Source of the DNA: Alicyclobacillus hesperidum
Lineage (GTDB): Bacteria; Bacillota; Bacilli; Alicyclobacillales; Alicyclobacillaceae
Direction of reading: 5' to 3'
Assembly (NCBI RefSeq): GCF_900107035.1
Contig: NZ_FNOJ01000002.1
Coordinates: 124,001 to 188,000, forward strand
DNA: 64,000 bases
In this document: positions 1-8,865 of the stretch, piece by piece
How positions within the stretch are numbered: the stretch's first letter is position 1
How the letters are laid out: every line of letters starts with the position of its first letter
The notes under the pieces: model-generated
Database searches by the model: none
Told to the model about the DNA's origin: nothing
What the model saw: only the letters and a program-made list of their open reading frames with translations
Program-made: the position numbers and the translations under genes

Positions 1-482
1 TTTGTCTGCAACACGAGTGCCGTTATGTGGAAATTTCCAATGGGACCGCGCCGCTGTCGAATGAAGAGAAAGGTCGCTGGATTGCACACTTCGCCGAGCG
101 CTTTAAAGTTCTCAGCGAAGTGGGCTACAAAGATGTCAATCAATCGTTGATGCTGCCTCCCAATCGCTGGATTCAGTTTATTCAAGAGGACCTTGCAGCG
201 GGCGCCAGCTATGTCATTACCGAAGCTCGAGAATCCGGCACAAGTGGCATTTGTCGCGAAAATGGCGAGTTGCGCTTTGGGCTCATTGAAGAAATTCTCG
301 ATGCCAATATCGAGATCGAAAAGCTTGTCTTTGAAGCGCCAAACAAGTCGTTACAAACTCACTTTATCGAGAAAGTTGGAAGCAACGTCAACCTTGCGAA
401 CGTGCCGTTTGCCGATATCATTCCACTCGAGACGTTGCGACTCGGACTGCGTTCCGATACTTTCATGTTGTTTGAAAGCTGA
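1..482 (+). CDS. comA: Phosphosulfolactate synthase (ComA/YitD family), 3' part
   Basis: The frame is open from the left window edge (first full codon at base 3), so the N-terminus lies outside the window and about 159 residues remain. The family adds sulfite to phosphoenolpyruvate to give phosphosulfolactate. This is the first step to coenzyme M in methanogens and to sulfolactate, a spore constituent, in Bacillus. Visible family features are EISNGT at the cut end, VITEARESG in the middle, VFEAP, and a C-terminal GSNVNLANVP...LETLRLGLRSDT block. A GTG at base 27 is only an internal valine codon, because the conserved sequence continues upstream of it. The VOC protein gene follows 37 bases downstream and may be cotranscribed. 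A spore role would fit the germination operon nearby. Confidence 0.85.
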   Translation, partial: CLQHECRYVEISNGTAPLSNEEKGRWIAHFAERFKVLSEVGYKDVNQSLMLPPNRWIQFIQEDLAAGASYVITEARESGTSGICRENGELRFGLIEEILDANIEIEKLVFEAPNKSLQTHFIEKVGSNVNLANVPFADIIPLETLRLGLRSDTFMLFES

Positions 483-519
483 ATCCCGATTCCCTGCACG
501 CCCTGAAGGAGGACTATGC

Positions 520-918
520 ATGCGCGATCCCCATAACGTGTTTCACTTGGCGATCCCTGCCCGCGATCTCGATGAAACGTACGACTTTTATGTTACGAAG
601 CTTGGATGTAAACTCGCACGCCGCTATGCGGATCGAATTACGTTAGACTTTTTCGGCGACCAAGTGGTTTGCCATCTCTCAGACAATTTTGATCGCGACG
701 TGAAGATGTATCCGCGCCACTTTGGTGTCACGTTTAGAGACAAGCGGCAATTTGATAACCTGTACAAGTTGGCGAAACAACGCGAAATCCCGTTTTTCCA
801 AGACCTGTCGAGGCGTTTTCAAGGAATGATCGAAGAGCATGAAATGTTTTTCCTGCGCGATCCATCCAATAACCTGCTCGAATTCAAGTATTACTACGAT
901 GAGCGCATGATGTATTGA
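520..918 (+). CDS. VOC-superfamily (glyoxalase/dioxygenase-like) protein
   Basis: This is a 132-residue single-module vicinal oxygen chelate protein. It starts with VFHLAIPARDLDETYDFY, the beta-alpha start of a VOC half, and ends with MFFLRDPSNNLLEFKYY. Likely metal ligands are the early His in FHLAI, the His in PRHFG and the Glu in LLEFK. The ATG at 520 is preceded by AAGGAGG at 506-512, which fixes the start; the longer open frame from 193 overlaps comA out of frame and is not coding. The substrate cannot be told from sequence. A dimer would supply the full fold, and glyoxalase, dioxygenase or resistance functions are all possible. Confidence 0.75.
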   Translation: MRDPHNVFHLAIPARDLDETYDFYVTKLGCKLARRYADRITLDFFGDQVVCHLSDNFDRDVKMYPRHFGVTFRDKRQFDNLYKLAKQREIPFFQDLSRRFQGMIEEHEMFFLRDPSNNLLEFKYYYDERMMY

Positions 919-924
919 ACCACA

Positions 925-948
925 GCGCCAGCCTAGCTGGGCTGGCGC
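925..948. terminator. Hairpin between convergent genes
   Basis: A perfect 9-bp stem (925-933 with 940-948, GCGCCAGCC arm) and a 6-base loop sit between the VOC stop (918) and the gerAB stop (950). There is no clear T tract on either side, so termination strength is uncertain. The convergent position supports a bidirectional terminator. Confidence 0.55.
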
Positions 949-949
949 C

Positions 950-2038
950 TCATGACGGGCGCCGCAAGCGCGACTGTTGCACGCGCGCAAGAATAAGTAA
1001 GCCAACACACGCGAACACGGGAATCATGATCCACCAAACGATGACCAGCACGGGCCAGGCATCATTGACGCTCACGACTTCCACCGAGGTGTGAAACAGC
1101 CAAAAGCCAAACACGACAATGCAGGCTCCCACGGCAGGGACAACCGTCCGGGCTTCGAGCGCGGGCCAAATGCGCTGCAAAGCCGTGCAAATCACATACA
1201 GGTTGATGCCAATTTTGATGACAATGGTGGGCAACCATAACCCGACAATTGGCAGATCAAAGCGATCCAGAAAGTCAGTTAACCGAATTTCGCGAACCGC
1301 TTCATACGCGGGGTACATAAGGTGGCCTGCCAGTGTACTGCTGAGATTGAGCTGACATATCATGAGCACAAACTCGAGCAAACCACAGGAAATCAATATC
1401 GCCATACAGGACTGACGAAACGTAAAATGCTGGTTCGAGAACATCATGGGCAAAATCATGATGTTGCCAATTGGGGTCAACGCATACCACACCCCCACCA
1501 TCGGGCGAATCATCCCTTTTTCAAAAAACGGTTGCATATACTGCCAGCTTAAGTCCGGAATGAGGAGCAACCCGGCGCACAAAGCCACAACGATAAACAG
1601 CGGTATATACAACTCCGCCATGCGCCCGACAATTTCAATTCCTCCGCGCACCATGAACACACACGTCGCTGCGATGAGCGTTGCAATCAAAATGGACGGC
1701 GTTCTGGGCAAGAAGACGACGTTTACAAAATCTGTCCCAAGCCGCAGGTCCTTGCCCATGTCAAGCGCCAGTAACAGTACGTACGCACCAACCAAACACT
1801 TCCCAAGCCACCCGTACTTTTCGACAATGAGCGTCAACAGGTCTTTGCCTGGGTGAGCATGCAAGGTGCGGTTGACGACCCAGAGTACGCCAAGCATGAT
1901 CAGCGCACACGTGGGCACGCCAATCCACGCGTCTTGCCTCGCCAAGCGCAGGATTTGACCAGGCCAGGTGACAAGCGTCGCCGAGAATACATAACAAAGG
2001 CCCATGATGACAATCTGGCGCGACGAAGCCGTTTCCAA
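950..2038 (-). CDS. gerAB: Spore germination permease, GerAB type
   Basis: A 362-residue integral membrane protein of the GerAB/ArcD/ProY endospore permease family (APC superfamily), with about ten hydrophobic segments and hardly any soluble domain. In the germinant receptor this subunit binds the germinant in the inner spore membrane, together with the A and C subunits. It opens with SSRQIVIMGLCYVFSATLVTWP, typical of the first helix, and has the expected family length. It is the last gene of the operon, starting 6 bases after the small D-like gene. The germinant is not predictable from sequence. Expression should follow the forespore-type promoter near 5130. Confidence 0.88.
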   Translation of the reverse strand: METASSRQIVIMGLCYVFSATLVTWPGQILRLARQDAWIGVPTCALIMLGVLWVVNRTLHAHPGKDLLTLIVEKYGWLGKCLVGAYVLLLALDMGKDLRLGTDFVNVVFLPRTPSILIATLIAATCVFMVRGGIEIVGRMAELYIPLFIVVALCAGLLLIPDLSWQYMQPFFEKGMIRPMVGVWYALTPIGNIMILPMMFSNQHFTFRQSCMAILISCGLLEFVLMICQLNLSSTLAGHLMYPAYEAVREIRLTDFLDRFDLPIVGLWLPTIVIKIGINLYVICTALQRIWPALEARTVVPAVGACIVVFGFWLFHTSVEVVSVNDAWPVLVIVWWIMIPVFACVGLLILARVQQSRLRRPS

Positions 2039-2044
2039 CTCAGC

Positions 2045-2251
2045 TCACCCCGCAAATGAGAACTTTGGGATCCACGCAAACGACGTATGTGTGAACATTA
2101 AGGTATTCGAGAGCACCCACATGGTTGCTGCCGACAATAGACAAACAGTATAGATGATGCGGGTGACTCGATTGCTCTTTTTCCACTCGTGCCACTGAAC
2201 GAACAACAAGCCTCCAACTAGACCGACTGCCTGGAGCAATAGCAAAATCAA
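2045..2251 (-). CDS. Small two-helix membrane protein, germinant receptor D-subunit-like
   Basis: 68 residues with two hydrophobic segments (about 1-18 and 31-52) joined by a basic loop (WKKSNRVTR). Its start overlaps the gerAC stop by 4 bases (ATGA) and gerAB begins 6 bases after its stop, so it is translated as part of the operon. Small two-helix proteins encoded inside or next to ger operons are known in Bacillus as D subunits that modulate receptor sensitivity. Size, topology and position agree, but no sequence motif defines the group, so the assignment rests on context. Confidence 0.65.
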   Translation of the reverse strand: MILLLLQAVGLVGGLLFVQWHEWKKSNRVTRIIYTVCLLSAATMWVLSNTLMFTHTSFAWIPKFSFAG

Positions 2252-3447
2252 GACTGTAGCTCCTCCTCTGGTATCCCCACGGGTGACGTCGCATTGCCGC
2301 TATTGCGAATCTCTACCTGCGCATCGATTTGAACTGGAATGTTTGGATAGAACTCGTCTCGCCAGTTGTGCTTAACGCGATGCCAATACCCTGGATAGTT
2401 TCGATAAACACGATTACAGATGCCAATCGGATCCGCGTGCAAGCGTTGTAGTTGATCGACTGCAATGCGCATATCATCTGTGACGGCTTGACTTGCCTGT
2501 CGTTCGAGACTGGCAAGATTCTGACTGCGCTCATAGGTCAGATTGGATGTATTTTCACTTAATGTCCCCGTTACCCGCGCTTGAATCTGGCAGACCATTC
2601 GGCCATCCTGTGTCGGTTTCACCGTCGTTCGCACATGGTAGCTCGTCACCATCACCGAAACGAAGCCACTGCCGTTTTTCGCAGGTATCGTAATGAGCGG
2701 CCGTCGAAATTCACCCATCGCCCATAAAACGCCGTCCGCGGCACGGCCTGACAACATCGCAACCAACTTTTTCTTCTGGAAGATAGCTAGCCCGTTCAGT
2801 TTTAAGTTGGTCTGTGCATCACCTGCATCTCCAGGTTTCGTCGTCGTCCATGATACAACCGGCATGATGGGATCTTGTCCTTCAGCCAGTAGTGCTTCTG
2901 TGACCCGTTTTACGGTTCGCGGGTGGATCATCGATTCGTTGGCCAATTCCCGTAAAAACTCGGCTGGGGTCTTCTCCATGGTTGCTTGCGCATTCAACAA
3001 ATCTGCCGCAGGCCCTGAACTGACAAGGAGATAGGTCGTCATGCGATTTTGTGGTATGCGGCTCATGACGTCAATCGGTGACGCAATATTCTCTCTCGCC
3101 AAATCTTCGCCGAAGACGAAAACGCGCATATGTGAAAAGTACAATTGCCTCGACATGGCATTTTGTTGCTTCGCGTTCGCCGCCCGGAAGGTATCACCAA
3201 TCGTCGAGTCGAGAAAATAGGCCTTATTCCCACTCGACCCACCGCCGCCCCCTTTCTGACCAACGTCGGAGATTTTGCCCGGTAACGGCACCTGAATGGT
3301 GACTCGATAGTGGTTATCCTGAGTGATATCGGCGGCGGCCGCGGTGACAAAGGCAATGTCGTTGATTTCGCGCCTGTCCCAACAGCCGCTCGTCAAAGGC
3401 ACCAGAAACAACGCACAGACGAAGGTCATTGCCACTTTGGCCTTCAT
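2248..3447 (-). CDS. gerAC: Germinant receptor lipoprotein, GerAC type
   Basis: A 399-residue Ger(x)C protein. The N-terminus is a lipoprotein signal with lipobox LTSGC (Cys22), followed by the family signature CWDRREINDIAFV. The middle carries QNRMTTYLLVS and PRTVKRVTEALL, and the C-terminal domain has the long-helix pattern of GerBC structures (LQRLHADPIGICNRVYRNYPGYW). It is anchored on the outer face of the inner spore membrane and is needed for receptor function. The start overlaps the gerAA stop by 4 bases (ATGA), which indicates translational coupling. The order AA-AC-D-AB differs from the usual A-B-C. Confidence 0.9.
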   Translation of the reverse strand: MKAKVAMTFVCALFLVPLTSGCWDRREINDIAFVTAAAADITQDNHYRVTIQVPLPGKISDVGQKGGGGGSSGNKAYFLDSTIGDTFRAANAKQQNAMSRQLYFSHMRVFVFGEDLARENIASPIDVMSRIPQNRMTTYLLVSSGPAADLLNAQATMEKTPAEFLRELANESMIHPRTVKRVTEALLAEGQDPIMPVVSWTTTKPGDAGDAQTNLKLNGLAIFQKKKLVAMLSGRAADGVLWAMGEFRRPLITIPAKNGSGFVSVMVTSYHVRTTVKPTQDGRMVCQIQARVTGTLSENTSNLTYERSQNLASLERQASQAVTDDMRIAVDQLQRLHADPIGICNRVYRNYPGYWHRVKHNWRDEFYPNIPVQIDAQVEIRNSGNATSPVGIPEEELQS

Positions 3448-5111
3448 CGGGCTCCCCCTCGCGAACCGGATCGCTTATCCGGCCCTGGCATCTGACGTTC
3501 CGCCATACGCTTACGGTTGTGATGCGCAAAAGACGATGGACGAAAGACCATTTTCCACCATGGCGGTCTGAAGAACAGATCTTTGACTTCCTTGCGTTTG
3601 TACGGTGCGAGTCCTGAAAGATACGGAACCCCGAAGGATCGCAACTTGCAAAGGTGAATGGAAATCCACATGACACCGATGACAATGCCGAACATACCGA
3701 GTACCGCCGCCAGAAGCATCATCGGGAATCGCAACAAGCGGATGGCAATGGCGGCATTGTAACGGGGCAATGTAAACGAAGCGATACCCGTGATGGCCAC
3801 AATAATCACCATCGGCGCGGATACAATCCCTGCCTCAACGGCCGCCTGCCCGATAACTAAAGCACCAAGAATGCTGACAGCTTGTCCTACCGCCTTGGGG
3901 AGTCGAATCCCTGCCTCGCGCAACGCTTCAAAAGTGAGTTCCATGATCAAAGCTTCAATAATCGCCGGAAAGGGAATGCTTTCACGTGCGGCCGCAACAC
4001 TCATGACAAGACTTGTCGGCAACATGTCCTGATGATACGTGGTCACCGCAATATACATAGCTGGCAAAAAAAGCGCCAGAAAAAGAGAAATATAGCGCAG
4101 GACACGCACCAAATAGACAAGAAAAAACCGCTCATAATAATCTTCGCTGGCCTGTACGAACTGCCACCACGTCACCGGAGCAATAAGCACAAATGGAGTC
4201 CCCTCGGTGAAGATGGCAAAACGTCCTTCTAACAACTGTGCGGCAATCGTATCCGGTCTTTCCGAATACTGAAACTGTGGAAATGGCGACATGGGCTGAT
4301 CTTCAATAAGTTCCTCAATGTAGCCACTCTCCAAAACGCCGTCGATCTCGATGCTTGAAATGCGCCGTTTGGCCTCCGCAATGACCTTTGGATCCGCCAG
4401 ATCTTCAATGTAAACGAGCAAGACCGCCGTCTTGGTGTACGTGCCCAATGTAAACGAGTGCGCCTTAAGTTGTGGCGTCCGAATCTTGTGACGCAATAAT
4501 GCTATATTGACCGACAGATCTTCCGTGAATCCTTCGCGTGGCCCACGGACGACCGATTCCGTTTCTGGCTCAGAAATGCTGCGACGTTCTGGCCCAGAAG
4601 TCGATAACAAGACGGCCTGCGACACGCCGTCGACAAATAAGGCGGCCCGACCATCCACAATGCCATCGATAGCCTTCCGAAAGGTATCTGCTCGACCGAC
4701 CCGCGCCAGGAGAACACCTTCGTCGCGAATCTTGTCAGGCGAAAGCCAATCTATGACATGTTCATCGCTCGCTTGAAAATCGTATATGAGAGGACGAAGT
4801 GCTTCCTCGCTTAAATCGGCAGGATTGACCAGTCCAGAAAGATACAACATGCAGGCATCCCGCTTATGGCCCACACACAAATGACGAACTTGCAAATCCG
4901 AGCAATCGGAGAAGACTTTGAGCATCATGGTCAGGTTGTCGTGCAAATGGTCCGAAATGGGAATCTCGCAGGAGGCCGCGTATGACGAACCACCCTCTAT
5001 TTCCAGAGGTGTAGACGCATCAAGTTCCGTTCCCTGCTGTTCCGGGCCACGCACCGATTCCGTCGGGCGTCTACGACGTCTGCGAATCAACACTCGTCCG
5101 CTCACATTCAC
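3444..5111 (-). CDS. gerAA: Germinant receptor subunit, GerAA type
   Basis: 555 residues. The family has an N-terminal soluble domain and a membrane part with about five to six helices. Recognisable family stretches are DQPMSPFPQFQYSERPD, EGRFAIFTEGTPFVLIAPV and LTFEALREAGIRLPKAVGQ, followed by ALVIGQAAVEAGIVSAPMV. The N-terminus is unusual, with a run of six arginines near residues 9-14. The tail is basic (PFRPSSFAHHNRKR). It forms the receptor with GerAB and GerAC in the inner spore membrane; A subunits are now thought to form an oligomeric ion channel. The start is supported by GGAGGAAGG directly upstream, at 5113-5121. Confidence 0.92.
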   Translation of the reverse strand: MNVSGRVLIRRRRRRPTESVRGPEQQGTELDASTPLEIEGGSSYAASCEIPISDHLHDNLTMMLKVFSDCSDLQVRHLCVGHKRDACMLYLSGLVNPADLSEEALRPLIYDFQASDEHVIDWLSPDKIRDEGVLLARVGRADTFRKAIDGIVDGRAALFVDGVSQAVLLSTSGPERRSISEPETESVVRGPREGFTEDLSVNIALLRHKIRTPQLKAHSFTLGTYTKTAVLLVYIEDLADPKVIAEAKRRISSIEIDGVLESGYIEELIEDQPMSPFPQFQYSERPDTIAAQLLEGRFAIFTEGTPFVLIAPVTWWQFVQASEDYYERFFLVYLVRVLRYISLFLALFLPAMYIAVTTYHQDMLPTSLVMSVAAARESIPFPAIIEALIMELTFEALREAGIRLPKAVGQAVSILGALVIGQAAVEAGIVSAPMVIIVAITGIASFTLPRYNAAIAIRLLRFPMMLLAAVLGMFGIVIGVMWISIHLCKLRSFGVPYLSGLAPYKRKEVKDLFFRPPWWKMVFRPSSFAHHNRKRMAERQMPGPDKRSGSRGGAR

Positions 5112-5129
5112 CTTCCTCCATCCAAAGAA

Positions 5130-5160
5130 TAATATGTAAGTCCAAACAGTATTTTATCCA
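5130..5160 (-). promoter_or_regulatory. Sigma-G-like promoter of the gerA operon
   Basis: On the minus strand TGGATA (5155-5160) is followed after 18 bases by CATATTA (5130-5136). This is close to the forespore sigma-G pattern (TGAATA...CATACTA). Transcription would start near 5123, leaving only about 12 bases before the ATG at 5111, just enough to contain the GGAGGAAGG ribosome site. The assignment fits the known forespore expression of ger operons. Confidence 0.6.
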
Positions 5161-5172
5161 TAGACATAACGA

Positions 5173-5206
5173 AGCTGGCCTTGGTGCCCATGCACCAAGG
5201 CCAGCT
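5173..5206 (-). terminator. Strong hairpin downstream of htrA
   Basis: A perfect 15-bp stem (5173-5187 with 5192-5206) has a 4-base loop. It lies between the htrA stop (5262) and the gerA promoter. No long T run follows on the minus strand, but its position and stability suggest it insulates the germination operon from htrA transcription. Confidence 0.65.
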
Positions 5207-5261
5207 CTACCACGATCCATATGTTCTTCTGCAAAGCTTTCGTGACCAAACACGTTAGCTC

Positions 5262-6587
5262 TTAATACCCAAACGGGCTTGTCGAGTTAAAGGGATCTGG
5301 CATCACACTGCCGCCGCCCGACGAGAACGGATCCTGTCCGGAATTGCCAGCCGCTTGATTTTGACTCGAAGCACCAGACGCAGTGGTATTCGGCGACTCT
5401 TCCGAACCGATTTTCACATGAAGCGTCTTCTTTTGGCTGCCCCGGTATACGACGATTGGCACCGTCTCGCCCGGCTTAAGCGTGAACAATTCGGTCCGCA
5501 GATCCGCAATCGACTGAATGGTCTTTCCGTCGATGGAAATAATCACATCGCCCGTTCGCAAACCAGCATTCTTCGCGTTGGACGAATCGACCTTCTCAAC
5601 ATACACACCGTAATTGACCGGAATGTTTCCTGGCAAGTAGCCAGATGGTATGCTCGACAAATCGATGCCTTCAATGCCAAGAGCCGGGTGCAAAGCATGC
5701 CCTGTGCGGATAATTTGGTCCGCAACGTTCAGTACTTCGTTGGACGGAATCGCAAAGCCCATCCCCTCGAAGTCCTGCTCGACAATTTTACTGCTGTTAA
5801 TGCCGATGACCTGCCCCGCTGCGTTCAGCAAGGGCCCACCGCTATTGCCGGGGTTGATGGCGGCATCGGTCTGAATGACAGATTGATAATCCAGTGTCGT
5901 GTCCGAAGTTGGTTCCTCGACGGGCATCATGCGCTGATCACCACTCACGATACCCGAAGTCACGGTGTCTGCAAAATCAAGCCCCATCGGTGTCCCAATG
6001 GCAATGGCCGGTTCGCCGACCTGAATGTCATCCGAGTTCGCAAACTGCGCAGGCTGAATGCCCGGGAATGTCGATGCCGGGACTTTCAACACCGCAAGGT
6101 CTGTGTACGGGTCCGTACCGACCACCGTAGCCCGCACCTGCTTGTTGGTGTTGAGGACAATCTCGACCTTCGATCCGCCCTGTACAACGTGGTTGTTCGT
6201 CACGATATAAGCATTGTTGCCATTCTTGTAAAAGTAGACGCCAGACCCGATGTCAGATTCCTGAGTCTGTGATTGCTGTGTAAAGAAGTCACTGGTCGTC
6301 GTGTAGTTGACGACAGCAACGACATCAGGCTCAACCTTTTTGACAACCTGCGTAATATCGTCATTTATATTGACGCTCACAGACATCGGCTTACTCGCTG
6401 ACGAAGTCGAGGTCGGCAACGAAGATTCCGAAGCCAACGGTGTTTGTGCGTTTCGCACCATCGGCATGAGAGCGAGCGTCGCGCCTGCACCGACAAGCGC
6501 CGAGACAACCACGGTTGCGGCCCACTTCAGCGCACCAGCAGACTCGCGAAAGAAGCCGTTGCCCTGCCTCGAACGATAATAGCCCAT
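5262..6587 (-). CDS. htrA: HtrA/DegP-like membrane-anchored serine protease
   Basis: 441 residues. One N-terminal membrane segment (about 22-45) is followed by a Ser/Thr-rich linker, a trypsin-like S1C domain and one C-terminal PDZ domain. The catalytic triad is visible as the His in VTNNHVV, the Asp in DPYTDLAVL and the Ser in NPGNSGGPL. The PDZ part contains GLRTGDVIISIDGKTI. A Gly/Ser-rich tail ends the protein. The family degrades or refolds damaged exported proteins at the outer face of the membrane. In many Bacillales htrA lies beside the walRK/yycHI genes; here it stands alone between the hopanoid array and the ger operon, 80 bases downstream of hpnE. Confidence 0.93.
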   Translation of the reverse strand: MGYYRSRQGNGFFRESAGALKWAATVVVSALVGAGATLALMPMVRNAQTPLASESSLPTSTSSASKPMSVSVNINDDITQVVKKVEPDVVAVVNYTTTSDFFTQQSQTQESDIGSGVYFYKNGNNAYIVTNNHVVQGGSKVEIVLNTNKQVRATVVGTDPYTDLAVLKVPASTFPGIQPAQFANSDDIQVGEPAIAIGTPMGLDFADTVTSGIVSGDQRMMPVEEPTSDTTLDYQSVIQTDAAINPGNSGGPLLNAAGQVIGINSSKIVEQDFEGMGFAIPSNEVLNVADQIIRTGHALHPALGIEGIDLSSIPSGYLPGNIPVNYGVYVEKVDSSNAKNAGLRTGDVIISIDGKTIQSIADLRTELFTLKPGETVPIVVYRGSQKKTLHVKIGSEESPNTTASGASSQNQAAGNSGQDPFSSGGGSVMPDPFNSTSPFGY

Positions 6588-6667
6588 TCCTGTTCACACC
6601 TTTCGACGTCAAGTCAGCTTTGATGCCTTTAGTATGCATCGTAAACCTTGAAACCGTATCGAAAAGG

Positions 6668-8029
6668 TCAGACCAAGAATGCTTGGCGTGATCGCAATAA
6701 GGCCAAAGCCGCCGTCTCGCCGCTACGCACCGCCCCTTCGAGACAGGCAGGCCAGTCTGTGCGCGTCCAATCCCCGGCCAAGAAGAGGCCTGTAATTGGC
6801 GTCACCGTTTGCGGGCGCAAATGCCACGTACCAGGTTCGGCGAGGAACGTCGCCTTCGGCTGCCATACGACTTTCGCGGCGAGCAGTTTGGCATCGCGTG
6901 CGTCTTTGCACGCTTTGCCGATGGCCTCTTGCACGCCACGGATGATTTCTTGATGCGTCCAATCTCGGAATCGATCCGCAGCCGAGATCGAAACGGATAA
7001 CCAGCGCCCGTCTTGTCCCGAATCGGGAAGCAAGCGACCGCGGTTAAACACGAACATGCCATCAAAGTCGGTTGCGGCAAACACGTCCTCGGCCAAAACT
7101 TGACGGTCATAGTTGAGAAACACGTTGAGGATGGGGCTCCAACGCAATTTTGCAATGCCGTGAAACGGCTCTTTCCCTGCCCACTCGTCTGGCAACACGC
7201 GGAGTAAGGCATCATGCGGAACCGTAGAAACGACTTGCTCCGTCGCGACGAACGAACCGTCGCGCAGAGATAGACCACACACCTTGTTCTTTGCAACTTG
7301 CACTCGTTCCACATACGTCGAATAGCGGATGGTCACACCCCGTGCAACCAAGCGATCGATGGCGTCGCGCGCGAGATCGCCAAGGGGCCTCGTAAACAAT
7401 CCTAGCCGCGCGGGCTGCCACCCGCGCATAAAGCCGATGTGAAACGAATGGGCGGCCAAACCAGCGCTGATCTCACCAGCGTGGCCGTTTAAAATCGCCG
7501 TCCCAACCAAATCCCACACCAAACGAATGGCTGTATCCGATTGTCCTGTGCTCTGAAGCCACTTGGCGAAACTTACGGCATCCAGCTTTTCGGCCCGTGG
7601 TCGCATAAAGGCCAGCGCACCCGCAAGCGTCGACGCGCGCTCGCTCGGAGACAAGTGCCTGTAGGCCAACAGCGCGGGCAACAAATGCAGCGGCCCGACA
7701 AGGCGTTTGCTGGCGATGCGAGACATCTGCCCATCGTGGTAGACAGGGATGTCAAGCAAAGGCTGTAACCGATAGCCGCTACGCACGTCGAGGCGCTTCA
7801 ACAACGCGATGAATCGATCACAGCACCCTAACAGCACGTGTTGACCGTTGTCTAATGCGAGTCCAGTTTCGCGATCGACAAAGGAAAACGCGCGCCCTCC
7901 TGGATAGGGCGTGCGTTCGAGTAGCACAATGCGTTTGGGATTTATCCCTTTGGATAGTAAGGCCTCGGCAGTTGCAATCCCTGCCCATCCCGCACCGATG
8001 ATGACTATACTGTCGCTGATGCGTTCCAT
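6668..8029 (-). CDS. hpnE: Hydroxysqualene dehydroxylase HpnE
   Basis: 453 residues from ATG 8029; a GTG at 8041 would add four residues and lacks a ribosome site. This FAD amine-oxidase-like protein reduces hydroxysqualene to squalene, the last step of the HpnCDE route. Visible are the dinucleotide-binding start VIIGAGWAGIATAEALL, an acidic residue after the second strand (LLERT) with PGGRAFSF, and the family signature DNGQHVLLGCCDRF. The C-terminus has GLFLAGDWTRTDWPACLEGAVRSG, the second FAD contact. The start overlaps the end of hpnD by 25 bases. It is the last gene of the hopanoid array. Confidence 0.93.
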   Translation of the reverse strand: MERISDSIVIIGAGWAGIATAEALLSKGINPKRIVLLERTPYPGGRAFSFVDRETGLALDNGQHVLLGCCDRFIALLKRLDVRSGYRLQPLLDIPVYHDGQMSRIASKRLVGPLHLLPALLAYRHLSPSERASTLAGALAFMRPRAEKLDAVSFAKWLQSTGQSDTAIRLVWDLVGTAILNGHAGEISAGLAAHSFHIGFMRGWQPARLGLFTRPLGDLARDAIDRLVARGVTIRYSTYVERVQVAKNKVCGLSLRDGSFVATEQVVSTVPHDALLRVLPDEWAGKEPFHGIAKLRWSPILNVFLNYDRQVLAEDVFAATDFDGMFVFNRGRLLPDSGQDGRWLSVSISAADRFRDWTHQEIIRGVQEAIGKACKDARDAKLLAAKVVWQPKATFLAEPGTWHLRPQTVTPITGLFLAGDWTRTDWPACLEGAVRSGETAALALLRSRQAFLV

Positions 8030-8865
8030 AACACACCCCACACCAAGCGCAATTTACGCGAACTGGATAAGGCAATTCGGCGATCAAACACATTGAACCG
8101 ACTCTCTTCTATCTTCGTCAATAATTCGCGATACATGAGAAACAGCATGCGCAAACAGCGAAGACTGTCCTCCTCAACCAGCGGGAACAGCCCTTTGGCT
8201 CGTTCATAATACATCTCAGCCCGCTCGGCCTGCTCGCGCATCAACGCCAAAAAGCCAGGGGTCAGACGTTTTAATCGTAAATCTTCAATTGTATAACCAT
8301 GCCTGGCGAGCTCTTCAGAAGGCAAATACACGCGATCGCGCTCGATGTCCTCGCCAAGATCGCGAAGGATGTTGGTCAACTGCAACGCGCGCCCCATGTC
8401 CCGCGCCAAGGAAAGGGCTTTGGGATCGCGATAGCCAAAGATGTGTACACACATGATGCCGACCGTTCCTGCAACGTAGTCGCAGTACTGTTCAAGCTCC
8501 GCCATGGTTTGCAGGCGAACTGCGCGCATATCGATACGCATGCCCTCCACCATATCGCGAAACGGCTTTAGGGGTAGTTGAAACCGCCGGACGGCGTCGC
8601 CTAATGCCAAGACGACCGGATGGTCTGAACTTTGATAGTCATCGGCAAAGGCTTGCTCGGCGATACCTTCCGCCATCGCGAGATGCGCCTCGGCTTCCTC
8701 ACCCTCGTAGTCATCGACTGCGTCGTCACAAATGCGACTCCAGGCATAAATGGCATACATCGCGAGGCGTTTGTGCATGGGCAACAGACGCATGCCGTAA
8801 TAAAACGAGCTTCCAGCTTGGCGGGTCAGCTTGGTGCAGTGTTGATAGGCCTGGTCGATGTTCAT
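8005..8865 (-). CDS. hpnD: Presqualene diphosphate synthase HpnD
   Basis: 286 residues. The enzyme condenses two farnesyl diphosphates head-to-head into presqualene diphosphate. The two Mg-binding aspartate motifs are RICDDAVDDYE (near residue 50) and NILRDLGEDIERDR (near 170). The start is ATG 8865, overlapping the hpnC stop in ATGA, which places it far downstream of the longest open frame (9081). HpnC, the close paralogue, is encoded immediately upstream. The two are told apart by the fuller first DDxxD motif here and by the usual order hpnC-hpnD-hpnE. Confidence 0.93.
   Translation of the reverse strand: MNIDQAYQHCTKLTRQAGSSFYYGMRLLPMHKRLAMYAIYAWSRICDDAVDDYEGEEAEAHLAMAEGIAEQAFADDYQSSDHPVVLALGDAVRRFQLPLKPFRDMVEGMRIDMRAVRLQTMAELEQYCDYVAGTVGIMCVHIFGYRDPKALSLARDMGRALQLTNILRDLGEDIERDRVYLPSEELARHGYTIEDLRLKRLTPGFLALMREQAERAEMYYERAKGLFPLVEEDSLRCLRMLFLMYRELLTKIEESRFNVFDRRIALSSSRKLRLVWGVLWNASATV

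Noticed and set aside
193-519. N-terminal extension of the VOC open frame
   Set aside because: It overlaps the comA coding region out of frame and has no family likeness; AAGGAGG before ATG 520 sets the start.
5355-6272. 305-residue open frame antisense to htrA
   Set aside because: Composition is a shadow of the GC-rich opposite strand; htrA has full motifs in its own frame.
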